Shown in pieces: positions 37,201-48,200 of a stretch of DNA of 64,000 bases. This stretch comes from Apostichopus japonicus (taxonomy: Eukaryota; Echinodermata; Holothuroidea; Aspidochirotida; Stichopodidae), in NCBI RefSeq assembly GCF_037975245.1, contig NC_092569.1:20577001-20641000 (forward strand). The letters are read 5' to 3'. Position 1 is the first letter of the stretch, and each line of letters starts with the position of its first letter. Below the pieces are notes generated by a model. It was given only the letters and a program-made list of their open reading frames with translations. It did no database searches and had not been told where the DNA came from. A program made the translations under genes and the position numbers.

Positions 37201-40200
37201 AGCACATACAAAAGAAAAGTAAGTTTAATTGATAAGCATATATGGACTGAATTTTAGTGAATATTTCCTTAAATTCAGAACTGCAGAACTTAACTCTATT
37301 GTCGTAAGACTAAGTATATGGTACCATTTTTCTCGAGTTGAGTATGATGTGCGGTTGACGGAAGGGCCAGGTTCTGTGTTTTACTTTAAGCACATTTCTT
37401 ATCCTCCTGTATAAACTCAGTAGGTGAGGCTTAAATCCATTTTCACTGTTACTACTAGTATACGTGTACAACATCGCACTACCACAATATATGAATGATC
37501 GATGATCTTCTTCAGTATTCTTCGTATACACTTGAACTGAAAAGCATCCAACTTTTGCTCCCCTCTCTTTGTCACTTTCCATGCTTCACTTCCATATAAC
37601 AGCACTGATCTTACAAGCGTTTTGAATAGTGTTAGTTTTGTCTTTCTGCCTATTCCAACATTTGTCCATATTCTTCTTAGGTTTCTAAATTCACCACGTG
37701 CCTTTCCTAATGTGTTTTTGATGTCTTCTGTACCTCCTCCATCTTTACTGACTTTGGCCACCAGATATACGAACTCTTCTACGTCTTCCACTTCTATGTA
37801 GTTGATTTTCAGTGGCGCATCTACCCTGTTATTCATTCTCATGTGCTTACAGTTCTTCACATTCATATTCAAACCGATTCTTCCTGCCATCTCTTCTACT
37901 TTCTCTGTCTTTTTCTGGATGTGGTCTTGCTTTGCCGTGTTTGTACAAGTAACATTTAAACTCTGATAGCTCCCAAGCGAGATGCGAGCTAGTTGGAAAA
38001 GCTGTTTCTCATTAATATTTCTGTCAGTATAAATGATGATTGTTGTAGTTTTTTCCCTTTGTGTTATGAAAAATATGTAAACAAGAATAAAACAATTATA
38101 TAAATGTTTTGGTCTAAGTGATAACACAAACTCTTAACTGTTTGAATAATAACAGCGGCTATCTGTACCTGTTCCACATCAGAGAGCCCGTTTTCCCAAA
38201 AAAAATATATGTCAACTTGACTGTTCACTTCTCTTCAAAGTGATGTATTTCTAAGTCCTTGTTAATATATTTCAGGAATTTGTATACATGTTTTGTATAC
38301 TAAATGAAAACGGAAGTCCTTGCAATTCTATTTGAGTAATTTGTATATAAGTATTTGATGTAATGTGAATGAAAGTGGAAGTCTTTGTTTATCTTCTATC
38401 ACTATTTCGTGTATAAACGCAATTGCATAATACAACATGTATTACGAAGACGATTCTTGAGTCGAGTTTCTATAACTCGTACCTTACATAAATGGTTATA
38501 TATGTTTTTGTTTGAAAATTAACATTATAGTTTATTCTTCAATCAAATATGTTTGTTTTTAGAAGAAAGTGGAAACAATGGTATGTTTGATGAGACTTCT
38601 CCAGAGGTTTATCCTATGATGTCAAACACAGGTAGGTTCCTCTTAAATTAAATTAAGTAAGAATTTTGTAAACTCAACTAAAGTCTATTATAAAGAGTTG
38701 TACGTTTATACTTTACAATAGGAAAGTTTGTAATATCTTTTTGTGTGAGTAAAAACTTAAGTATTTATATCTTCCGAATGTTCTGGACAGGTATCTGCCA
38801 CGTAACGAAAAAAATAAATCAACTATCTGCTAAATTTATTGTCCTTCTAATATATTGTACTGGAATTTGCAGGTATAGTAATTTCTATTATAAAATGATG
38901 TTAAGCTATAATTAATCATAGAGAAATGATGGATAAAATCAATTCAGTCACATATTAATCACATAAAGAAAAAAAAAATGTTTAAATTGATAGTATCATC
39001 TGACGCTTTGGTCACTTACATTGGAACATTGACGTAATTTATTTACAGATGTTAGTTGTGATAAACGTGAAAGGCAGTTGCAGTAATGCTGAGACAGTTT
39101 CTCAGTATATTATAACTCGCTCATTCTTCTTTCAACAAAAGGAAATTTGTAGTTTCATCATAGAGCAATAACAATAACATTTTGATTGATTTCGACAATG
39201 TTAATGATGACCGTGTTTAAACTTTTCTACATCATACAAGTATTGATTGATTTGATTATTGCAGGAGTGTAGGAAATGCAATAGATTTGGCTACATTTAC
39301 GTGTCAGCGTTTCACGGCGGTGCTGACAGTGACAAGTCAGTTATGAAACGTTTATAACACTATGCATTATTCTTAACGTCGATCAGAATACTATTATTCT
39401 GAATTTAAAACAAGATGGCAGAAGCCAAATATTGACATTTTCTTAGTTCACAACATATTGGCAATGCGGTAATGGAATGCGATGTAAAGCAGAAAACTCT
39501 CATTTAAATACATAACAAAACAAAATCAAACATTTAATTTAATATGAACATAAAGTCAAACATATAATCTGACCGATTTGTAACATGTATTTGACAAACC
39601 GAAATGCCGCTGTGCAAACAAAATATTCGAGTATTTGTAGTCTACAAAAGATAATACAACGTGTCAATAGTGTGCAGAGAGACACCTTCAATGCGTAGTT
39701 CCGTTTGGGTATCCGTATATTAGTCACTCTAATTTAATGGATTTTTTTAGCAAAATCACTTAGTTCAGATACAACAATTTTTTAGTAGTATTTTGGTTAG
39801 CTTAATAGAAGAATCTAAACGAATGTATACAATTTTGGACACCTAGATTTAGTCCTACAACATTTATGGACAAATATAAGCTAGCCAAGCCCATACGAAT
39901 GGACCTATATTTGAAGTCGGATATAATAATAAAAGTTACTCACTATTGTTGCGGGACTCATGCACTCATGCACTCATTGTTGCGGGACGAGCTATTCTAC
40001 ATAATGTAAATATAAGAAATCGTGGTAGATCGAGGTCGGAGTAAATAAACTTTTTCTTTCGTTACTGAAAATAACTATAGATAATTTTACACTCGATTAC
40101 AGATTCGACATCACCCAAGTCGACTTTACAGTCCTCAACGAAATCAATAACCACAACAGGTTGGTATTATAATATAATGCGCTGTGCAAATCACATATAT

Positions 40201-43200
40201 CAAAAGCTGTGCTGTGTTATCAGAGCTATGTATTTAGGCGATTTTTTTTTTGGTTCTGTTCCTGCCTATCGTTGCAGAATAGTTTTTTTTTACTTTTCAG
40301 TTGAAGCATTGTTTGGTATTTTACAGCAATCTTAGTAATACATTGATCCAAGCTATTCACAGTAGTAGAGTTTTCATTCAAAGAATGAAAGGAAAAAGTT
40401 CAAATTCATTCTGAAAATATCCAATTTAATGTAAACATGTAGCTAGACGACAGACAATAAATTTAGAATCAGCCTTTTAATATTTTCATGGTAAATAAAA
40501 TCACCGTGTATTTTAACGTGATGCTCTTTTTATATTCTTGACTGTTAGGGCGAATGCCGACAGCCAATTTTCTGCAATCCACGAGTTTACCAGGAACCAC
40601 AGCAATAACTACAGAAGGTATTGCCAAAGCTACACACATCTTACATTTCCTACATGGATAAAAAATATTCGACATACAAATTTATTTGATTTCAGACTAT
40701 TGTCTATTTCTGTATTCATTGTTCTGCTTCGTTCCCCTCAGTTATGTATAACTCAAATTAAGCAATTATGCATAACATAAGTTTACAGAGCTATACAAAA
40801 AAAAAATGTCTTGTAAAATATAGCACATACAAAAGTAAGGTAAACATGTAGCTAGACGTCATACAATTAATTTAGAATCAGTCTTTATTCACGAGTTACT
40901 GGTTATATTAAGTTTTTTCCTTTTTGTTCAACTATTCGAAGACCATTTTCTTAGTACTATGATTGTTGTTAGATTCAATTATGTATTTGTATATAGGCCT
41001 TTAGCTTTGGTATCATGTTTCTGAAAAAAAAGATCATTTAATATACCAAACTGTTTTAGTAGTTTTATAATATAGGCATTGTCTCTTCTCGTTCATTGTA
41101 TTTGACTGTTATTTTACCAAACTCTTGTAATATATAATTTCTTTAACCGACTGTGGAAATTCTAGTCAGAGGGGTTTAATCGGAAGAAATATATACGTCC
41201 GTTTCCGCATCAGGACTCTCAAGTTACATCCTAACAGTAAAAACTCATACATTACCATTTACTCTTAAAGCCTTTTAATATTTTCATGGTAAATAAAATC
41301 ACCGTGTATTTTAACATGATGCTCTTTTTATATTCTTGACTGTTAGGACGAATTTCGACAGCCAATTTTCTGCAATCCCCGAGTTCACCGGTAACCACAG
41401 CAATAACTACAGAAGGTACGGCCACAGCTGCACACATCTTACATATCCAACATGGATAAAAATTAATCGACATACAAATTTATTTGATTTCAGACTATTG
41501 TCTATTTCTGTATTCATTGTTCTGCTTCGTTCCCCTCAGTTATGTATAACTCAAGTTAAGCAACTTTGCATAACATAAGTTTACAGAGCTATAAAAAAAA
41601 TGTCTTGTAAAATATAGCACATACAAAAGAAAAGTAAGTTTAATTGATAGGCATAAATGGACTGAATTTTAGTGAAAATTTCCTTAAATTCAGAACTGCA
41701 GAACTTAACTCTATTGTCGTTAGACTAAGTATATGGTACCATTTTTCTCGAGTTGGGTATGATGTGCGGTTGACGGGAGGGCCAGGTTCTGTGTTTTATT
41801 TTAAGCACATTTCTTATCCTCCTGTATAAACTCAGTAGGTGAGGCTTAAATCCATTTTTCACTGTTACTACTAGTATACGTGTACAACATCGCACTACCA
41901 CAATATGTGAATGATCTAAGCAGCTGACACCGAAGGGAAACTTGCCTTAAAAAAACCCTGATGAAATATGACATATTCCATATTCCATTTTCAGGTGCGA
42001 CCACTACGCCACAATGTCCTTTGAATCAAGTCTTTGCTGACTGTGTATGCCAGGGTACATGTGAAGACCCTAATGGGTGGTTTGGCTGCCATATAAACTG
42101 TACTGGAGGAAGAACATGCGTTTGTCCAGCCGGCTTTCTATTACTCGGACAGAATTGCATACCGGAGAGTGCTTGTGGGTGTTATCACGAAACGGGAGGA
42201 GTCATACCGGTATTCTTAAACTGTTATTAGTATATTCATCATGTGCGTTCCTTTACAATCTTATCCACCAAAACAGTCGTCTTTGTCCCAACAAAGTAGC
42301 AGTAGTAGGGTTTTACAAAACACAGATAAAAAGTAAGTTGCTCTACTTGCCAATGTCACATATTTGAATTTCATTGACGGAGACAGTGGACATAGTAGGT
42401 GATATTAGACAAATGATGTCACCTTTGCTATTTATTTGCAATTGTCATGCTACTAGTAGCTTTTACTGTTCTGGTAAATATACTGAACAGATTTGAGATT
42501 CGATAGTGATCAACCTACGAATCTTATTAATTCACGAAGTAATTAATCTACAATGGACGACACAAAATACCTGTTGATCTTATGATAATTCATTCTCTCC
42601 TTCTGTTCTTAAATCATGAAGTTAAATTATAAACATAAAAAGTAGGATTAATCAAGCGATATATTAATGGCTGTTCATGTTTAATAAAAAAAAATCATAG
42701 TGAGACCCGTCTTATTCAATAATCAATCCAAATTTGTCGAAAGTGTGTGCGAGGGAGACTATGCGATGTTGGGATCATATTTGCTAACTATTTTGTGGAA
42801 CACACCTCCAAAAAAGAACTATAAACAAGCATATTGCTCCCCAGAGCCAATCAGAAGTGAAGCCAAGAACTTTCCAAGTAATACTCCGTCCACGCCCGGC
42901 CTGACTTAATCGAACACCTGTGCCCTCAAATATATCTGGACGGACTAAATAAAGCTCATATGAAAAACAGTTCCTTAAAGTTGTAATGTTTTACCTTGAG
43001 AACACACTAGAACACTATTCCAGAGATGTAACCTACGTAATATCATCAAAGTGGCATCACTATATTCATATTTATTCACTTTTCTCTGTATTAAGAATGG
43101 CGGATCGCGGATCGTGACCATGGACTGCACGGAAACATGCTCATGTGAGAATAACGTTCTTGTATGCATAAACTATACATGCAGTGAACATGCGATGTGC

Positions 43201-44766
43201 CAAAACCATAATGGCAACATATCGTGCGATTGCAACGTGAACTATATGGGAAATGGGACAGTATGTCAACGTGTACAGGACTGCCAAGATCTTTACGACA
43301 ATGGCGTAATCAGTGAAGGTTTTCACTTGATATACCCGCTTACATGGCCAGGGGAACCTTTCGAAGCTTATTGCAAAGACGGATGGACTGTAAGAAGACT
43401 TTCTTTTGAGTTTATGTCCATGATAGCTGTCGTTTTAAACAAGAGAAATAACATGTACCATACTACACATTGTACTCTATACCCCGCCCTGAAATGTATT
43501 ACGTGTGACTACGTTACCTACGTACTTCAACGTTAAAGAACAGATTGTTGAAGAAGTATTATTTTGTGCTTTTGTGGTAAACATGATGTAAACGAAGTGA
43601 AACTATATATTTCCAAGGAGCAGAAAAAACTTTGATAATATGGCTGGGCTGCAAATATCCACTTAGAAATGTGAGGGGAGATATATAGATCATTCATATA
43701 TTCCATACAAACATCACAGAAGTACTTTTCTTGATTAATCTGGCTTCAAGTGGACCGTGAATACTTCCTTAATGAGCCTCAACTAACAAGCAAACTGATA
43801 TCAACCTATTTTTTGGCTGTTGTTGTTTAGTTTTTTCAGCTCCGCGTCAGTCACCACGGTCCTTTTTATGGCTGGGATTTATACAGAAATGGCATCCGTA
43901 GAAGCGATTCTAATTCACATTGGCTAGGAAACGAAAAATTAGCCAACATAACTGCCCAACGGGACTACACCATGAGAATGGAATTTAGGAACAGCAGTAG
44001 TAACATTACCCACTATCTTCAGTATGATCTCTTTCGAATTGGTTCAGAAGTCAACAACTATGCACTAGAAGAGCTCGGCAGTTATACAGGCAGCTTGGGT
44101 GAGTAAAACATTTTTATCGTAGCCTATAATGCAATGCACGACATATGCCATGAACGAAATTTGTAAACCTTCATGATAGAGTGTGGAACCTGGTTTGTTG
44201 TGATCAACGATCGACTGGCACTTTCGATATTTAAGGAGCATTAGCATCGTATAAGAAAAAAACGTCAATTTTATCAAAATTTCTAAACATCGTCATCATT
44301 GTCGCCATCGTTATCTTCGTCATCTTTGTTTTCGTCTTCGTCTTCAATTGTCATTTTCATCGTCATTGTCATCCCCATCGTCACAATAGACGATGATGAG
44401 AGTTCTTTTAGTTTCGATTTTTCTTGGGAAAAAGAAATAAATTTACAAGAAATATGTATGTTTTTTTTTTTGCTGGTTACCTTTTCCTTCTCATTGTACA
44501 CAGAATATGACTACATGAGATATCATCATGGTGTTGGTTTTTCAACATATGACAGTGACAATGATAACAGTACATCACGAAAATGCACCCAACCACATCT
44601 TGCTGGCTGGTGGTACAATGGGTATGATAATTTTACATGTACTACAGCGAATTTCAATGGAAGGTACGGCGAACCGTGGAAAGCTGGACTGTGCATTTAC
44701 GACAGGGAACGAATGATTGCTGACTGCGATATTGCTGCAACTGAAATGAAAATCAAACCTCTCTGA
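34142..44766 (+). CDS. Secreted fibrinogen-related protein: signal peptide, Ser/Thr stalk, TIL, EGF-like, FReD
   Basis: Eleven exons in matching phase: 34142-34223, 35023-35082, 38563-38631, 36950-37003 (third by position), 40103-40159, 40564-40617, 41362-41415, 41995-42209, 43096-43389, 43840-44098 and 44504-44766. They total 1461 nt, giving 486 residues and a stop. Layout: signal peptide about 1-27; linker about 28-143, rich in Ser and Thr in its second half; TIL-type cysteine domain about 151-206; EGF-like about 243-271; FReD about 276-486, a normal FReD length. FReDs bind acetylated sugars or glycoproteins and act in invertebrate recognition and defence; the ligand here is unknown. All splice sites are GT/AG and no frame breaks are seen. 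Exon use is inferred, so linker exons could be alternatively spliced. Confidence 0.87.
34659..34854. mobile_element. Fold-back MITE, copy 2, TA-flanked
   Basis: Long imperfect inverted halves: CCACAGTAAA...GCTGATAAATCGGTAGCATG on the left against CATGCTACCGATTTATAGC...TTTACTGTGG on the right. TA at both outer edges fits a Tc1/mariner-type target duplication. The interior is only a short spacer. It lies in the first intron of FReD gene 2. Confidence 0.85.
35023..35082 (+). CDS. FReD gene 2, linker exon (one cysteine)
   Basis: 60 nt, phase 1 to phase 1, acceptor AAACAAACAG, donor AGTG/GTAACT. Encodes GICEFENYMKGLSHRNPQLS. No domain recognised. Confidence 0.65.
35600..36140 (-). mobile_element. 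Non-LTR retrotransposon fragment, 3' part
   Basis: A 144-codon minus-strand frame (36111-35677) starts within KTKLTLFKTLVRSVLLYGSE and continues RRWNWIGHIMRKE and GRPKTTWRR. This is the C-terminal part of the endonuclease/reverse transcriptase polyprotein of many animal LINEs. At about 36140 the LINE stops abruptly at the duplicated intronic block. Confidence 0.85.
36141..37503. repeat. Duplicated intronic block carrying mini-exon A1
   Basis: From ACTCTTCAGTTTGAGCATTG to CACAATATATGAATGATC. The same sequence recurs at 40288-40844 (with an internal deletion), 40845-41919 (5' part missing) and 63330-64000 (cut by the window end). Each complete copy includes one 54-nt Ser/Thr mini-exon. A minus-strand frame starting MSINFYPC is open in three copies but is the antisense of the exon. 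Confidence 0.85.
36950..37003 (+). CDS. FReD gene 2, Ser/Thr mini-exon A1
   Basis: 54 nt, phase 1 to phase 1, between GTCGACAG and AAAG/GTATGG. Encodes ANFLQSTSSPVTTAITTK, a probable O-glycosylated linker. It lies inside a duplicated intronic block and differs from copies A2 and A3 at four of 54 bases each. It is placed before the 38563 exon and is surrounded by LINE fragments. Confidence 0.6.
37504..37936 (-). mobile_element. Non-LTR retrotransposon fragment, more 5' part
   Basis: Minus-strand frame with EMAGRIGLNMNVKNCKHMRM, then EFVYLVAKVSKDGG and KTKLTLFKTLVRSVLLYGSE, ending at RRILK. It is the same LINE as 35600-36140 but upstream in the element. About 200 bp (37504-37705 and about 35935-36140) are present in both pieces. 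The 5' end near 37936 is truncated. Confidence 0.85.
38563..38631 (+). CDS. FReD gene 2, acidic linker exon
   Basis: 69 nt, phase 1 to phase 1, acceptor TTTGTTTTTAG and donor ACAG/GTAGGT. Encodes EESGNNGMFDETSPEVYPMM and SNT. No domain recognised. No counterpart was seen in the part of the paralogue within the window. Confidence 0.65.
40103..40159 (+). CDS. FReD gene 2, Ser/Thr mini-exon B
   Basis: 57 nt, phase 1 to phase 1, acceptor CTCGATTACAG and donor ACAG/GTTGGT. Encodes DSTSPKSTLQSSTKSITTT. An almost identical exon (3 of 57 bases differ) is at 63161-63217 in the paralogue, with homologous introns on both sides. Confidence 0.75.
40288..40844. repeat. Duplicated intronic block, shortened copy with mini-exon A2
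   Basis: Matches 36165-36460 and then jumps (after TTTAGAATCAG at about 40470) to sequence equivalent to 36855. The tail ends at CACATACAAAAG and the next copy begins at GTAAACATGTAGCTAG. Confidence 0.85.
40564..40617 (+). CDS. FReD gene 2, Ser/Thr mini-exon A2
   Basis: 54 nt, phase 1 to phase 1, between CCGACAG and GAAG/GTATTG. Encodes ANFLQSTSLPGTTAITTE. Second copy of the A mini-exon, in a shortened version of the duplicated block. Confidence 0.68.
40845..41919. repeat. Duplicated intronic block, copy with mini-exon A3
   Basis: Collinear with about 36432-37503 (AACATGTAGCTAGACG to CACAATATGTGAATGATC) at high identity, directly abutting the previous copy. Confidence 0.88.
41362..41415 (+). 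CDS. FReD gene 2, Ser/Thr mini-exon A3
   Basis: 54 nt, phase 1 to phase 1, between TTCGACAG and GAAG/GTACGG. Encodes ANFLQSPSSPVTTAITTE. Third copy of the A mini-exon, about 580 bp before the TIL exon. Confidence 0.68.
41995..42209 (+). CDS. FReD gene 2, TIL-domain exon
   Basis: 215 nt, phase 1 in, phase 0 out; acceptor CCATTTTCAG, donor ACCG/GTATTC. Encodes a trypsin-inhibitor-like cysteine-rich domain. The order is C-P-L-N-Q-V-F-x-x-C, CxCxxxC, a GCHINC pair, CVCPAGF, GQNCIPESACGC. The ATT-TPQ start continues the Ser/Thr linker. TIL domains occur in protease inhibitors and as structural parts of mucins and von Willebrand-type proteins. Inhibitory activity cannot be inferred. Confidence 0.9.
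43096..43389 (+). CDS. FReD gene 2, cysteine-rich, EGF-like and FReD start exon
   Basis: 294 nt, phase 0 to phase 0, acceptor GTATTAAG, donor GACT/GTAAGA. First a TETCSCENNVLVC segment, as often follows TIL domains, then an EGF-like module (YTCSEHAMCQNHNGNISCDC, then YMGNGTVC). It ends with the start of the FReD: DCQDLYDNGVISEGFHLIYP, AYCKDGWT. Several N-glycosylation sequons (NYT, NIS, NGT) are present. Confidence 0.92.
43840..44098 (+). CDS. FReD gene 2, middle of fibrinogen domain
   Basis: 259 nt, phase 0 in, phase 1 out; acceptor TTTTTTCAG, donor TTGG/GTGAGT. Contains HWLGNEKLANITAQRDYTMR and a YLQYDLFRIGSE segment, the W-L-G-N-E and F-x-I/V-G-x-E hallmarks of FReDs. Confidence 0.93.
44289..44398. 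repeat. Imperfect CAT/TCG-type trinucleotide repeat in last intron
   Basis: A run of (CATCGT/CATTGT/TTCGTC)-like triplets. It yields a low-complexity acidic frame on the minus strand that is not a gene. Confidence 0.8.
44504..44766 (+). CDS. FReD gene 2, last exon: end of fibrinogen domain
   Basis: 263 nt from acceptor TGTACACAG to TGA. Contains the calcium-site loop STYDSDNDNS, then GWWYNGYDNFTC, ANFNGRY and TEMKIKPL before the stop. Cysteines flank the ligand-pocket region as in tachylectin and ficolin-type FReDs. The stop follows directly after the usual domain end. Confidence 0.95.
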
Positions 44767-44944
44767 AGAATACGTCCATCAATACGTGTGATTTGTTGAT
44801 TTAGGCAATTTTTCGTTGCAAAAGGTGACAAATAGGTAACGAAACATTAAATCCAACCAGCATTAAAAGTTCCTGCCCGAATCTATGGTTCAGTTATTAA
44901 GCAAAATACTTTTTCAGGATTTTGCAAGTCAAATTAAATGTAAT

Positions 44945-45272
44945 AATAAATGTGACAAAAACATGATATTATATATCTGCTCTCAACAATACACATCGTG
45001 CTTAATACTTCTGTATTATTATAATCATCGTCTAGGTCTTCATGTCTGTATAAGTTATCTTTGACACTAAATATCCATTATGTATACACTACTCAACGTC
45101 GAGTCATTTAGTCTATGGGCAAGAATAAAAACGAACGGAACAGTTTAACCAGAGGGATTTACTAAGGATGTCATACATGTTATTAATATCACCTAACGAT
45201 TTATGCAGTGTAATGGATATAAGAGTACATGCTGAGCGTGAATATAGAACTACGCCATACGTCATCAATAAA
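44945..45272 (+). terminator. Candidate polyadenylation signals of FReD gene 2
   Basis: AATAAA occurs at 44945-44950 and 45267-45272, 179 and 501 bp after the stop codon. Either could be used; no downstream GT-rich element was singled out. Confidence 0.35.
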
Positions 45273-48200
45273 TAATAAAGTTCTTCAGTATGGTATAGTG
45301 TAGTATCAACATGCCCGAGATTTATTCCAACTTACTGTCACCTTCAAGTGCTCTCTATTCTCTGTTCAAACTGGTATAATGGCTCATCTTTGTTGCTTAC
45401 AATGTCAACTGATTGGTTGGTTAACACATTAGTAATAATAAAATTCATAATTAACCGTTTAGAATGGTCACTTAGTCAATGAATGACTAAATCATGAACA
45501 CACAATTGCAATATCCATTTCAAGTTTGGTGTTGTAGAAAGAAGAGAAGCCAGGGATATAGTTTTCTAAAAACGCATCGTTTCTACACAATTTAGTGTAG
45601 ACTAAAAGCTAAGCCAATTCAGGAACGATGACATCACGGATAATATTCCCCATCTCAATTTGTCCATACAATATCACGTAGATGATTAATAACACAACCT
45701 TGCCTTTACACCGTATCAAAGGGCTAGTCTTTAGTCTATAGAAATGGCTCAAAATGTGTCTTACTTACTTCTGAAAACTTCTAAACATTTCTTTTGACGA
45801 AGTTACCTGACCCCTTACACGGAAGTCGGCTTCAACGACCTTATAGCGCGCAATACCCACTTTTTTTTTATAATATCATTGAATTTCCTCTTGATATATA
45901 TACATTTATTGTATAGCATTTGATATCATGTATATTATTACTTAAGACAACGTAGTGGTCTTCAATTGTTTTATTGGTTAAAGGTAAATGGCGAAAACAT
46001 GGTGAATATCTGTAATTAGAGAGTGTTGGAACTTGTTTGGAACATGTTTCAAAGATTTATATAGATTATATAAAACTGGTCAAGGTATGGTATAATTATT
46101 AGTGACGGTTTTCATACGATGGTACCGCTATCTTTTGTTTTGTAATTGTAGCCTAGTAATAATGTAGCCTTCGGAATAAAACAAAAAATCAAACACAATA
46201 GGACTTGAATATGCCAGTTTTACATATTCACTTATTTCAAAGAAAATTAAAGCTTTCGGTTAAGCCTACATTGTGTATTTAACGAGAGTGTGAGAGAGAA
46301 ACTTGTTTTGGAACAACTTTGGCTTCACTTCTCCACGGTAAGTTGAAGGTACGTTAAGAGTGAAGTAGTTTATATGTTAAGCAAATAAAACACATATAAA
46401 AATATGTTATTGGAATTTCTAAAAGAACTTTATTCTCTGAATGTATGAACACTACGATTACACATTTAAATTGAACATTTGAGGTGATTTTGATATTGTA
46501 AATATTAACCTCTTTTCTCATATTTGTAACGATCGTAACCATTCCGTGGTGTTGTGGTTCCTTGGTATTGAATATTTACAAAACTGTTTCACGTAAAATG
46601 TAACTGCGGAAATGAATATTGACTCTCGAATTGATGCGTCTGTGCGATATAATAAATATATTGAAGACTCTTGCAAACTTTCCCTATTGTTTGGATATTC
46701 TTTTTGTACAATTTGGTCACTTTAAGTCTTTCGTCTAAGCAACTACCTGTGTGAAACATTGTCAAAATGTTTATATTACAAAAGCGGTAAAACTATTACT
46801 GAAACACTTACTTTTATTTCAGCAAGGTGAAATCATTACCGGTGTCTAAAAATAGAAGTGAACAATCAGCACTTCGAACAACAAATTTAACAAAATATAT
46901 CACTTACATGTAGAGTTTTTAAAAAAAAGTTTTGCAACTATACATGGAAACTTAACGGCAAATTTCCTGATGAAATCTGTTTTCCAAAGATAAAATACTT
47001 TTCAGTCAAATCGACAAGATTCACGTTTTATTTAGTCAGTACTGATGACATATATAGATGTGTCTTTATATACCTGCCAATGACACAGGTGACTGTTGTT
47101 ATATGCAAAATCTTATTAAATATGGAATGATAAAACAATCGCTAAAGAGACCACTATATGAAATACTGAAGACTAGGACAAAAAATAAAAATGGACTGGT
47201 ACTAAAACAGTGAATCTAGAAGCTATTAACATAAATGGTATGAAACTCAGAATACTAGTCATATGCACTAGCAGAAAAAGCAGTCAGACTGATGATCACC
47301 AATGACAAAATGACAAAACGTCCAATGATAGACACAGGCTCATCGAGATATTTTTGTCCAGAGTTAATCCTCTTCTAAACAATTTGTCATTTACAGCAAT
47401 TCTAACAGGCAAGTTCCAAAAAGATGTTAAGTAAGATGTGTCTCTTTGGGATAAATGGCATTTGTTTAGATCCTATCTGACAGAAATGATAAAAACATGT
47501 TTTTTTAATAGAGGACGATGAAGCGTTTGATGGAAATATTGTTTTTTTTTTTTTTGCTGAAAGATAGCCTACAATCACACCTTTACATACATGTACTTCT
47601 TTTTCCAAATTTTGGCTGTCTCGCACAGTTTCAACTAGTTAAATAATACGATCAAAACAAACACCACCTGTCTCTCTGTTTACATGCAGATTCGAGCTGA
47701 AATTTTCAAAGAAACATTCCCTGTGGGCATGCGCTGAAGGCCACACTCTCCGCTGGTCTGTGTTTGTAAACAGGGGCAACGGTTCACATTGTTTTGAAGT
47801 CATTATGAATTAAATTTTGCTCATGCATTGTGAAATAGCCCCAAAATCGGGAAAGAATTAGATAGACTAGTCAATCTATCACCACTGAAAGATATGATTC
47901 GGCTGTTTTGAACCATTACTTTTTGTGCATCCACACGCATAATCGGACGTTAAGTGTAGGTGGCCAAAAACTAACACAGTTGTAAATGTGCTGGTAAAAC
48001 TTGCTGTTAACTGTTGAAAATTCTGTCAAATCGTGGCATAGAAAAGAGTTAAAGGTACATTATTCTTGGTTTCAACTTTAACCAAATACTCTTAATGCTA
48101 TTGTCCGAAATTAGACACAATTCCTAAAATTTAACTTTTTTACCGAATTTGATCGTCTTCATAAAAAGAAAATGTTTTAAAAAGTTCCTTCTTCCTGCCA

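Noticed and set aside
44283..44501. Acidic DEDEN-rich minus-strand frame
   Set aside because: Translation of the CAT/TCG repeat in the last intron of FReD gene 2.
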